Shown one piece after another: positions 41,023 through 48,714 of a DNA stretch of 64,000 nucleotides. This DNA comes from Pseudomonas solani (GTDB lineage Bacteria > Pseudomonadota > Gammaproteobacteria > Pseudomonadales > Pseudomonadaceae). Below the pieces are notes generated by a model. It saw only the letters and a program-made list of their open reading frames with translations. It was not told the origin of the DNA and did no database searches. How positions within the stretch are numbered: the first letter of the stretch is position 1; every line of letters begins with the position of its first letter. The position numbers and the translations under genes are program-made. The DNA is taken from positions 1,148,501-1,212,500 of the forward strand of contig NZ_AP023081.1 in the NCBI RefSeq assembly GCF_026072635.1, given 5' to 3'.

Positions 41023-42006
41023 ATGAGCACTCCCATCGCCATCATCGGAACCGGCCTCGCGGGCCTTTCCGCCGCCCAGGCGCTGCATGCCGCCGGGCAC
41101 GCCGTGCAGCTCTTCGACAAGAGCCGCGGCAGTGGCGGTCGTATGGCCAGCAAGCGCAGCGACGCCGGTTCGCTCGACCTCGGCGCGCAGTATTTCACCG
41201 CCCGTGACCGCCGCTTCACCGAAGTCGTCCAGCAATGGCGCGACCGCGGCTGGGTCGCCGAGTGGACGCCCACCCTCTACAACTTCCGCAACGGCACCCT
41301 CTCGCCCTCCCCGGACGAACAGGTGCGCTGGGTCGGTACCCCACGCATGAGCGCCATCACCCGGGCCCTGATGGGCGCGCTGCCGGTGAACTTCAGCTGC
41401 CGCATCACCGAGGTGTTCCGCGGCGAGCAGCACTGGAGCCTGCAGGACGCCGAGGGCCAGAGCCACGGCCCCTTCAGCCACGTCATCATCGCCACCCCCG
41501 CGCCCCAGGCCACCACCCTGCTGGCCGCCGCCCCCAAGCTCGCCGGGGTCGCCGCCAGCGTCGCCATGGAGCCCACCTGGGCCGTGGCCCTGGCCTTCGA
41601 GAAGCCGCTGGAGACACCCGTCGAAGGCTGCTTCGTGCAAGGCAGCGGGCTCGACTGGGTGGCGCGCAACCGCACCAAGCCCGGTCGCGACAACAGCCAG
41701 GACACCTGGGTGCTGCACGCCACCAGCGCCTGGAGCCGCCAGCACCTGGACCTGCCCAAGGAAGCGGTGATCGAGCAGCTCTACGGCGCCTTCGCCGAGC
41801 TGATCGGCTGTGCCGTATCGCCGCCAGCCTTCACCCTGGCCCACCGCTGGCTCTACGCGCGCCCGGCCCAGGCCCACGAATGGGGCGCCCTGGCCGACGC
41901 CGACCTGGGGCTCTACGCCTGCGGCGACTGGTGCAGCTCCGGCCGCGTGGAAGGCGCCTGGCTGAGCGGGCAGGACGCCGCCCGCCGCCTGCTCGAACAC
42001 CTCTAA
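41023..42006 (+). CDS. FAD/NAD(P)-dependent oxidoreductase (renalase-like)
   Basis: A 327-residue flavoprotein. The dinucleotide fold IAIIGTGLAGLSAAQALHAA is at residue 5-24, with SRGSGGRMASKRSDAGSLDL next, and a C-terminal FAD contact is LGLYACGDWCSSGRVEGAWL. The layout matches bacterial renalase-like NAD(P)/FAD proteins, whose reported reaction is oxidation of misreduced nicotinamide cofactors. That role is only possible here. It is preceded by a paired TGTACA operator and followed by the stronger LitR-type operators of the next operon. It therefore probably belongs to the same light or oxidative-stress regulon. I recall it as PA4657. Confidence 0.85.
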   Translation: MSTPIAIIGTGLAGLSAAQALHAAGHAVQLFDKSRGSGGRMASKRSDAGSLDLGAQYFTARDRRFTEVVQQWRDRGWVAEWTPTLYNFRNGTLSPSPDEQVRWVGTPRMSAITRALMGALPVNFSCRITEVFRGEQHWSLQDAEGQSHGPFSHVIIATPAPQATTLLAAAPKLAGVAASVAMEPTWAVALAFEKPLETPVEGCFVQGSGLDWVARNRTKPGRDNSQDTWVLHATSAWSRQHLDLPKEAVIEQLYGAFAELIGCAVSPPAFTLAHRWLYARPAQAHEWGALADADLGLYACGDWCSSGRVEGAWLSGQDAARRLLEHL

Positions 42007-42054
42007 CGGTCGCACACCGTCCCATCGGCGACCCCGGACAGGTCGCCGAAAAAG

Positions 42055-42130
42055 TTGTACAAGACTATTGATTTGTACAATGACACGCCTATCATGAACA
42101 CAGGTTGTACAAATAACATAACCTGTACAA
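42055..42130 (+). promoter_or_regulatory. Two paired TTGTACAA operators (LitR/MlrA type)
   Basis: TTGTACAA occurs at 42055-42062, 42073-42080 and 42105-42112, and CTGTACAA at 42123-42130. The sites form two pairs, each with 18 bases start to start. MlrA/LitR-type MerR proteins bind TGTACA-N12-TGTACA, the same spacing. A possible promoter, TTGATT (42068-42073) and TATCAT (42090-42095) with 16 bases between, would place the second site in the spacer. It controls the DUF523-DUF1722, MerR, phr operon (inference). Confidence 0.82.
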
Positions 42131-42148
42131 GTTCATCCGAGGCACCGC

Positions 42149-43111
42149 ATGTCCAGCGCCCCCACTGCCCAGCCCCCCAAGATCGGCATCAGCGCCTGCC
42201 TGATGGGCGAGGAAGTCCGCTTCAATGGCGGGCACAAGGAATCCCGACTGTGCAGCCAATTTCTCGCCCGCCACCTGGAATTCGTCCGCGTCTGCCCGGA
42301 GGTCGGCATCGGCCTCGGCACGCCGCGCCCGACCCTGCGCCTGGTGGGCGACCCCGCCGCCCCGCGCGCCGTGGGCAGCCGCGACGAGCGTGACGTCAGC
42401 GATGCCCTGCGCGACTACGGCCGGCAGACCGCCGAGCGCCTGGACGACCTGGACGGCTTCATCTTCATGCAGAAGTCACCTTCCTGCGGCCTATACCGCG
42501 TCAAGGTCTACCAGGACAACGGCTACCCCGCCGAAGGCGGCGGGCGCGGCCTGTTCGCCGAGACCTTCTGCGCCGCCCGCCCCGACCTGCCGGTGGAGGA
42601 AGAAGGCCGCCTGTGCGACCCGGTGCTGCGGGAGAATTTCCTCACCCGCGTCTACGCCCACGCCGATTGGCGCGCCCTGCTGGCCGAGGGGCTGACCCGG
42701 CGCGGCATCCTCGAATTCCACGCCCGCTACAAGTACCAGCTGATGGCCAGCGACCCCGCGCGCTACCGCGCCCTCGGGCGGATGCTCGGCGGCATCGGCG
42801 AGCACCACCCCGAGGAACTGGCACCGCGTTACTTCAGCGAGCTGATGAAGGGCCTCAGCCGCTGCGCCACCCGGGGTACCCACAGCAACGTGCTGCAGCA
42901 CATCAGCGGTTACCTGAAGGGCTCCCTGGGGCGTGACGAGAAGGCCGAGATGCAGCGCCTGATCGAGCAGTACCGCACCGGCATCGTGCCGCTGGTGGTG
43001 CCGCTCACCCTGCTCAAGCACCACTTCGCCCGCCACCCGCATCCCTACATCGCGCAGCAGGCCTACCTGCAGCCGCATCCCGAAGACCTCAGCCTGCGCA
43101 ACGCCATCTAG
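42149..43111 (+). CDS. DUF523-DUF1722 fusion protein
   Basis: A 320-residue protein. The N-terminal DUF523 domain (about 1-155) has the Cys motifs ISACLMGEEVRFNGG, FVRVCPEVGIGLGTPRPTLR and QKSPSCGLYRVKVY, the type that binds an Fe-S cluster in thiouracil desulfidases (TudS). The C-terminal DUF1722 (about 175-320) has HARYKYQLMASDPARYRALG and THSNVLQHISGYLKG. The function of the fused form is unknown. It is the first gene after the LitR-type operators and is followed after two bases by the MerR regulator, so the regulator is autoregulated with it (inference). A role in nucleobase repair or RNA thiolation near a photolyase is tempting but unproved. Confidence 0.88.
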   Translation: MSSAPTAQPPKIGISACLMGEEVRFNGGHKESRLCSQFLARHLEFVRVCPEVGIGLGTPRPTLRLVGDPAAPRAVGSRDERDVSDALRDYGRQTAERLDDLDGFIFMQKSPSCGLYRVKVYQDNGYPAEGGGRGLFAETFCAARPDLPVEEEGRLCDPVLRENFLTRVYAHADWRALLAEGLTRRGILEFHARYKYQLMASDPARYRALGRMLGGIGEHHPEELAPRYFSELMKGLSRCATRGTHSNVLQHISGYLKGSLGRDEKAEMQRLIEQYRTGIVPLVVPLTLLKHHFARHPHPYIAQQAYLQPHPEDLSLRNAI

Positions 43112-43113
43112 CC

Positions 43114-44073
43114 ATGGACGATTACGACGACACGCCGCTCGACGGCGACTTCCAGGCCGCACTCGCCCGGGGCCTGCTGCCCATCCGCGAGGTGGCGCGG
43201 CTCACCGGCGTCAACCCGGTGACCCTGCGCGCCTGGGAACGCCGCTACGGCCTGGTGCTGCCCCAGCGCACCGCCAAGGGCCACCGCCTGTATGCGCCGG
43301 AGCATGTGGCGCGCATCCACGCCGTGCTCACCTGGCTCGACCGTGGCGTACCGGTGGGCCAGGTGAAGGGGTTGCTGCGGGGCGGTCAGCACGCCGGACT
43401 CTCGTCTTCCTCGCTGTGGGACGAGCAGCGTCATCAGTTGCTGGAGGCCATCGGCGCCCTGGCAGAGCGCCGCCTCGACGAGCGCTTCAACGCCGCGTTG
43501 TCGATCTACCCCCCGCTGACGCTGTGCCAGCAACTGCTGCTGCCCCTGCTCGAAGCACTGGAAACCCGCTGGGGCGATGCCTATGGCGCGCGCCTGGAGC
43601 GGGTGTTCTTCAACGCCTGGCTGCGCAGCAAGCTGGGCGCGCGCATCTACCACAACAACCGCCAGCATGGCGGCGCCCCGCTGTTGCTGCTCAACCCCTG
43701 TGAACACCCCATGGCGCCGGGCCTGTGGATAAGCGCCTGGCTGGCCAGCAATGCCGGCTGCGCGGTGGAGGTGCTGGAGTGGCCGATACCCGCCGCCGAG
43801 CTGCCCCTGGCCATCGCCCGTATCGAGCCCCGCGCCCTGCTGCTGTATGCCGAACAAGCCCTGGCCGGCCCCAGCCTGGCGCGCCTGCTGGCCGACCACG
43901 GCTGCCCGCTGGTGCTGGCCGGGCCCGCCGTGCGCATCCACCAGCGCGAGCTGCAAGAGCTGGCCGCACAAGGCATCCGCCCCCCTCTCGCCGACGACCC
44001 GGTCGCGGCCCTGCAAACCCTGACCAGCCTTGGTGTGCTGGCCAGGCCCGAGGATCTTCCATGCGCCAACTGA
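43114..44073 (+). CDS. MerR family regulator, LitR/MlrA-like, without cobalamin motif
   Basis: A 319-residue regulator. The MerR helix-turn-helix and wing are at about 19-68 (LLPIREVARLTGVNPVTLRA, then WERRYGLVLPQRTAKGHRLY). A helical middle domain and a C-terminal Rossmann-like domain resemble the B12-binding domain of LitR/CarH. The E-x-H-x-x-G cobalamin motif is replaced by CEHPMAPG (about 196-203), so adenosylcobalamin binding is unlikely. P. putida uses such proteins in light-responsive gene control (recalled from the literature). The stop overlaps the photolyase start by 13 bases. It probably binds the TTGTACAA pairs at 42055-42130 and 40944-40969. Confidence 0.88.
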   Translation: MDDYDDTPLDGDFQAALARGLLPIREVARLTGVNPVTLRAWERRYGLVLPQRTAKGHRLYAPEHVARIHAVLTWLDRGVPVGQVKGLLRGGQHAGLSSSSLWDEQRHQLLEAIGALAERRLDERFNAALSIYPPLTLCQQLLLPLLEALETRWGDAYGARLERVFFNAWLRSKLGARIYHNNRQHGGAPLLLLNPCEHPMAPGLWISAWLASNAGCAVEVLEWPIPAAELPLAIARIEPRALLLYAEQALAGPSLARLLADHGCPLVLAGPAVRIHQRELQELAAQGIRPPLADDPVAALQTLTSLGVLARPEDLPCAN

Positions 44074-45493
44074 TGTGGTTCCGCTGCGACCTGCGCGTCC
44101 AGGACAACACGGCCCTGTCCGCCGCGATGGCCGCCGGGCCGACCCTGGCCCTCTACCTGCTCAGCCCCAGCCAGTGGCAGGAACACGACGACGCCCCCGC
44201 CAAGGTGGACTTCTGGCTGCGCAACCTGGCCTCGCTGCAGGCCGAGTTGGCGCGCCTCAACGTGCCGCTGCTGATCCGCCGCGCCGACCTCTGGGACGAA
44301 GCCCCCGAAGCCGTCGCCCGCCTGTGCCACGAGCACCAGGTCAGCGCCGTGCACGTCAACGAGGAGTACGGCATCAACGAGAGCCAGCGCGATGCCGCCG
44401 TCAAGGCACGCCTGCAGGCCGACGGCCTGCGCCTGCGCAGCCATCTCGACCAACTGCTGTTCAAGCCGGGCAGCGTGCTGACCAAGAGCGACAGCTACTT
44501 CCAGGTCTTCAGCCAGTTCCGCAAGGCCTGCTACGCGCGGCTGCACAGCGCCCTGCCCCACAGTGCGCCGCTGCCGAAAAAGCAGGAGCCGCTGGATATC
44601 GAAAGCAGCGCCGTACCCGCCACGGTGAAGGGTTTCCACACCCCACCCGCCAGCCTGCAAGCGCTCTGGCCCGCCGGCGAAGAGGAAGCGGGCCGCCGCC
44701 TGGAGGCGTTCGCCGACCAGCAGATCGAGCACTACCAGGACGAACGCGACTTCCCCGCACACCCCGGCACCAGCCAGCTGTCGCCCTACCTCGCCGCCGG
44801 CGTGCTGTCGCCACGGCAATGCCTGCATGCCGCGCTGCGCAGCAACCAGGGCGAGTTCGAGTCGGGCAACGCCGGCGCCGTCACCTGGATCAACGAACTG
44901 CTCTGGCGCGAGTTCTACAAGCACATCCTCGTGGGCTACCCACGCGTCAGCCGCCACCGCGCCTTCCGCGCCGACACCGAAGCGCTGCGCTGGCGCGATG
45001 CCCCGAAGACCTGGAAGCCTGGCAACAGGGGCGTACCGGCATCCCCATCGTCGACGCGGCGATGCGCCAATTGCTGGCCACCGGCTGGATGCACAACCGC
45101 CTGCGCATGGTGGTGGCCATGTTCCTCACCAAGAACCTGCTGATCGACTGGCGCGAGGGCGAGCGCTGGTTCATGCGCCACCTGATCGACGGTGACCTGG
45201 CGGCCAACAACGGCGGCTGGCAGTGGAGCGCCTCCACCGGCACCGATGCCGCGCCCTACTTCCGCATCTTCAATCCGGTCAGCCAGTCCCAGCGCTTCGA
45301 CCCGCAAGGGGTGTTCATCCGCCAGTGGCTGCCGGAGCTGGCAAGCCTGGACAAGAAGGACATCCACGACCCGGCCGCCCGTGGCGGGCTGTTCCTGCCG
45401 GAAGGTTATCCACAGCCGATGGTGGACCTCTCCTCCAGCCGCGACCGGGCCATCGCCGCCTTCCGCAGCCTGCCCAAGGCGGTCACGGCATGA
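44061..45493 (+). pseudogene. phr: Deoxyribodipyrimidine photolyase, single-base frameshift (probable sequence error)
   Basis: A CPD photolyase, which repairs UV dimers with blue light using FAD and an antenna chromophore. The N-terminal antenna domain starts RQLMWFRCDLRVQDNTALSA. FAD-domain motifs are NELLWREFYKHILVGYPRVS and, after the shift, GIPIVDAAMRQLLATGWMHN and WQWSASTGTDAAPYFRIFNP. At the C-run 45001-45004 (four C, near residue 313) one base is missing. The first frame ends at 45143, and the rest continues in the next frame to 45493. Restoring one C gives 477 residues. It is in the LitR-type operon, with ATGA overlap to the next gene. The start at 44061 has GAGGAT upstream, and an ATG at 44073 is possible. 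Confidence 0.92.
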
Positions 45494-45912
45494 GCGCCTT
45501 CCTGCAACGTTTCGCCGAGGACTTCGCGCGCCTGGGCCGCGACAACCTCGACCTGCTCGCCACGCTGTACAGCGAGGACGCCCAGTTCACCGACCCGCTG
45601 CACCATGTCGAAGGGTTGCCCGCCATCCGCCGCTACTTCGCCGGGCTCTACGAGAACGTCAACGACCTGAACTTCGAGTTCCACGGCTATGACCAGGCGG
45701 GTGAAGGCCAAGGCTACCTGCGCTGGACCATGACCTATCGCCACCCACGCCTGGCAGGCGGCCGCCCGATTGCGGTGGAAGGCTGCTCGCACCTGCGCTG
45801 GAACGAACGGGTGTACTACCACCGCGACTACTTCGATGCCGGCGCGCTGCTCTATGAACACGTGCCGCTGCTGGGCGGGGTGGTCCGCTTGCTAAAGGGG
45901 CGACTGGCATGA
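45490..45912 (+). CDS. NTF2-like/SnoaL-like protein of the photolyase operon
   Basis: A 140-residue protein with the NTF2-like pattern (LATLYSEDAQFTDPLHHVEG near residue 23-42, then a YLRWTMTYRHPRLAG strand and a C-terminal YEHVPLLGGVVRLLKGRLA). Proteins of this type regularly follow phr in similar operons, where their role is unknown. A lipid or aldehyde binding role is a guess. The ATG overlaps the phr stop by four bases, and its own stop overlaps the SDR start, so it is translationally coupled on both sides. The open frame extends upstream, but inside phr. Confidence 0.85.
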   Translation: MSAFLQRFAEDFARLGRDNLDLLATLYSEDAQFTDPLHHVEGLPAIRRYFAGLYENVNDLNFEFHGYDQAGEGQGYLRWTMTYRHPRLAGGRPIAVEGCSHLRWNERVYYHRDYFDAGALLYEHVPLLGGVVRLLKGRLA

Positions 45913-46673
45913 ACGACTCCCGACGCATCTGGCTCACCGGCGCCAGCAGCGGCATCGGCGCCGAACTGGCCGAACTGCTGCTCCGGGACGGGCACCGTCT
46001 CGCCCTCAGCGCCCGCCGCAGCGGCCCGCTGGAAACCCTGCAGCAGCGCTTCCCCGAGCAGGTACTGCTGGTGCCGGGCGACCTGACCGACGCCGCCCAG
46101 GTCACCGCCATGGGCGAACGCATCGCTCGGCACTGGGGCGCGCTGGACTGCGCGATCCTTAACGCCGGCACCTGCGAATACCTGGAAGCCGGGCGGTTCG
46201 ACGCCGACCTGGTCGAGCGCGTGGTAGCCGCCAACCTGCTCGCCCCGGCGCGCTGCATCGAAGCCGCCCTGCCCCTGCTGCGCAAGGGCGAACGGCCGCA
46301 CCTGGTCGGCGTGGTCAGCGCCGTCACCCACTTCGCCCTGCCTCGCGCCGAAGCCTATGGCGCCTCCAAGGCCGGCTTGCGCTACCTGCTGGAATCCCTG
46401 CGCGTGGACCTGGCCCACGAAGGCCTCGACGTCACGCTGGTGAGCCCCGGCTTCGTCGACACGCCGCTGACCCAGCGCAACGACTTCCCCATGCCCATGC
46501 GCTGGTCGACGCAACGTGCCGCGCACCACATCGTCCGGCGGCTGCAGCGGCGGCCGCTGGAAATCGCCTTCCCGGGCCCCTTCATCCTCGCCCTGCGCCT
46601 GCTCGCCCGGCTGCCGGCGCGGATGCGCCTGGCCCTGGGCCGACGCCTGGCCCGTAACGGAGCTCCCCAATGA
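45909..46673 (+). CDS. Short-chain dehydrogenase/reductase
   Basis: A 254-residue SDR. The nucleotide-binding loop RRIWLTGASSGIGAELAELL is at the start, DCAILNAGTCEY carries the NAG, and the catalytic Tyr-x3-Lys is in AEAYGASKAGLRYLL near residue 152. A C-terminal hydrophobic stretch (LEIAFPGPFILALRLLARLP) suggests membrane association, useful for lipid substrates. It is fully coupled with both neighbours by ATGA overlaps. In similar operons of Rhodobacter and Caulobacter an SDR accompanies a Cfa-like enzyme in the singlet-oxygen response (recalled). The substrate is unknown. Confidence 0.87.
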   Translation: MNDSRRIWLTGASSGIGAELAELLLRDGHRLALSARRSGPLETLQQRFPEQVLLVPGDLTDAAQVTAMGERIARHWGALDCAILNAGTCEYLEAGRFDADLVERVVAANLLAPARCIEAALPLLRKGERPHLVGVVSAVTHFALPRAEAYGASKAGLRYLLESLRVDLAHEGLDVTLVSPGFVDTPLTQRNDFPMPMRWSTQRAAHHIVRRLQRRPLEIAFPGPFILALRLLARLPARMRLALGRRLARNGAPQ

Positions 46674-47917
46674 AAGTCGCCATCATCGGCAGCGGCATTT
46701 CCGGTCTCACCTGCGCCTGGTTGCTGGCCCGCCAGCACGATATCCAGCTGTTCGAAGCCAGCGACTGGATCGGCGGCCACACCCACACGGTGGACGTGCA
46801 CCTGCAGGGGCGTGACTACGCCGTGGACACCGGCTTCATCGTCTTCAACGACTGGACCTACCCCAACTTCATCCGCCTGATGGAGCGCCTGGGCGTGGCC
46901 AGCCAACCCACCGAGATGAGCTTCTCGGTGCACGACCCGGCCAGCGGCCTGGAGTACAACGGCAACAACCTCAACAGCCTCTTCGCCCAGCGGCGCAACC
47001 TGCTCTCGCCGGGTTTCTGGGGCATGCTGCGAGAAATCCTGCGCTTCAACCACGACGCCCAGGCGGACCTCGACGCGGGCCGCATCAACCCCGCCATCAC
47101 CCTCGGCGACTACCTGCGCATGGGCGGTTATGGCGAGCGCTTCCGCGATCACTACCTGGTACCGATGGGGGCGGCGATCTGGTCCATGCCGCTGGACGAC
47201 ATGCTGGCCTTCCCGCTGCAGTTCTTCGTGCGCTTCTTCAAGAACCACGGCCTGCTCTCGGTCAACGACCGCCCGCAATGGCGGGTGATCAGCGGGGGCT
47301 CGCGCAGCTACGTGGCGCCACTGACGGCCAGCTTCGCCGACCACATCCGCCTGTCCTGCCCGGTGACCTGGGTCGAGCGCGATGCCGAGGGCGTGACCCT
47401 GCACAGCGCCGCCGGCAGCGAGCGCTTCGACAAGGTGGTATTCGCCTGCCACAGCGACCAGGCACTGGCCCTGCTGGCCCAGCCGAGCGCGACCGAGGCC
47501 GAGGTACTGGGCGCCCTGCCCTATGCCGACAACGAGGTGGTGCTGCACACCGACACGCGCCTGCTGCCGCGCCGGCCACTGGCCTGGGCCAGCTGGAACT
47601 ACCGCCTGGGCGGCCCCCGCCAGCGTCCGGCGGCCGTGACCTACAACATGAACATCCTCCAGGGCATCCAGGCGCCGGAAACCTTCTGCGTCAGCCTCAA
47701 CCAGGGCGAAGCCATCGACCCCGCGCGCGTCCTCGCCCGCTTCAGCTACGCCCATCCGCAGTTCAGCCTCGAGGGCGTCCGCGCCCAGGCGCGCTGGGAG
47801 GAGATCAACGCCAAGCAGCACAGCTACTTCTGCGGTGCCTACTGGGGCAACGGCTTCCACGAGGATGGCGTGGTCAGCGCCCTGCGCGTGGCCCGTGAGT
47901 TCGGGGAATCCCTGTGA
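46670..47917 (+). CDS. FAD-dependent amine-oxidase-like protein (COG2907 type)
   Basis: A 415-residue flavoprotein with MKVAIIGSGISGLTCAWLLA at the N-terminus and a conserved DWIGGHTHTVDVHLQGRDYA block next, typical of the COG2907 NAD/FAD family. In the middle are GFIVFNDWTYPNF and SFSVHDPASGLEYNG, and the end has QHSYFCGAYWGNGFHEDGVV, the FAD-closing motif. Related proteins act on lipids beside Cfa-like methyltransferases, for example the desaturase of furan fatty acid synthesis in Rhodobacter (recalled). It is coupled upstream and downstream by ATGA overlaps. A desaturase or oxidase of modified acyl chains is the best guess. Confidence 0.87.
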   Translation: MKVAIIGSGISGLTCAWLLARQHDIQLFEASDWIGGHTHTVDVHLQGRDYAVDTGFIVFNDWTYPNFIRLMERLGVASQPTEMSFSVHDPASGLEYNGNNLNSLFAQRRNLLSPGFWGMLREILRFNHDAQADLDAGRINPAITLGDYLRMGGYGERFRDHYLVPMGAAIWSMPLDDMLAFPLQFFVRFFKNHGLLSVNDRPQWRVISGGSRSYVAPLTASFADHIRLSCPVTWVERDAEGVTLHSAAGSERFDKVVFACHSDQALALLAQPSATEAEVLGALPYADNEVVLHTDTRLLPRRPLAWASWNYRLGGPRQRPAAVTYNMNILQGIQAPETFCVSLNQGEAIDPARVLARFSYAHPQFSLEGVRAQARWEEINAKQHSYFCGAYWGNGFHEDGVVSALRVAREFGESL

Positions 47918-48714
47918 ACAGCGCCCTCTACAGCGGCTGGGTCAGGCACCGGCGGCACCAGCCCCGGGCCCACGCCTTCCGCTACCGCATCGGCCTGCTT
48001 TACCTGGACCTGGACGAGCAGGAACAGGTGCTCGGCCTCTCTCCGCTCGCCGGACCGGGACGCTTCGCGCCCTTCGCCTTTCGCGAGCGCGACTTCCTGC
48101 CGCAGTTCACCGGCACCGGCATGCGCCTCGCCGAAGCCGTGCGCCAGCGCGTCGGCGAGGCCCTGGGGCGGCGCCCCGAAGGCGCCATCCGCCTGCTGGC
48201 CCAGGCCCGCAGTTGGGGGCTGGCCTTCAACCCGGCGAGCTTCTTCTACTGCCATGACGCCGACGGAACGCTGATGGCGATCCTCTGCGAGGTGACCAAC
48301 ACGCCCTGGCGCGAGCGCTACCACTACGTGGTGCCGGCGCAGGGCGAGGGCCACCAGCGAGTGCGGGTGGACAAGGCCTTCCACGTCTCGCCCTTCCTGC
48401 CCCGCGAGCTGGAGTACCGCATGGCCTTCAGCCCGGTGGGCCCACGCCTGGCGGTGCACATGGAGGACTGGCAGGGCGACACCCGGCTGTTCGACGCGAC
48501 CCTCGACCTGGAGCGCCACGAACTCGACCGCGCCAGCCTGCACCGCTACCTCGCGCGCTTTCCCTGGATGACGGCCAAGACCGTCCTGGGCATCTACTGG
48601 CAGGCCCTGCGCCTGCTGCTCAAACGCCTGCCTCTGTTCTCCCACCAGGCGGCGGACGGCGCCTACCGCGTCGCCACCACGCATTCGAAGGAGCATCACC
48701 ATGAAGAGCACTAG
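47914..48714 (+). CDS. DUF1365 family protein
   Basis: A 266-residue protein with DUF1365 landmarks: SALYSGWVRHRRHQPRAHAF at the start, then FAFRERDFLP, RSWGLAFNPASFFYCHDADG, and KAFHVSPFLPRELEYRMAFS. The family is found next to Cfa-like enzymes and FAD amine-oxidase-like proteins across proteobacteria. Its reaction is unknown. There is no signal peptide or obvious membrane helix except a hydrophobic stretch near residue 235. The last 14 bases overlap the start of the Cfa-like gene. Coupling suggests that its product acts in the same lipid pathway. Confidence 0.9.
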   Translation: MNSALYSGWVRHRRHQPRAHAFRYRIGLLYLDLDEQEQVLGLSPLAGPGRFAPFAFRERDFLPQFTGTGMRLAEAVRQRVGEALGRRPEGAIRLLAQARSWGLAFNPASFFYCHDADGTLMAILCEVTNTPWRERYHYVVPAQGEGHQRVRVDKAFHVSPFLPRELEYRMAFSPVGPRLAVHMEDWQGDTRLFDATLDLERHELDRASLHRYLARFPWMTAKTVLGIYWQALRLLLKRLPLFSHQAADGAYRVATTHSKEHHHEEH

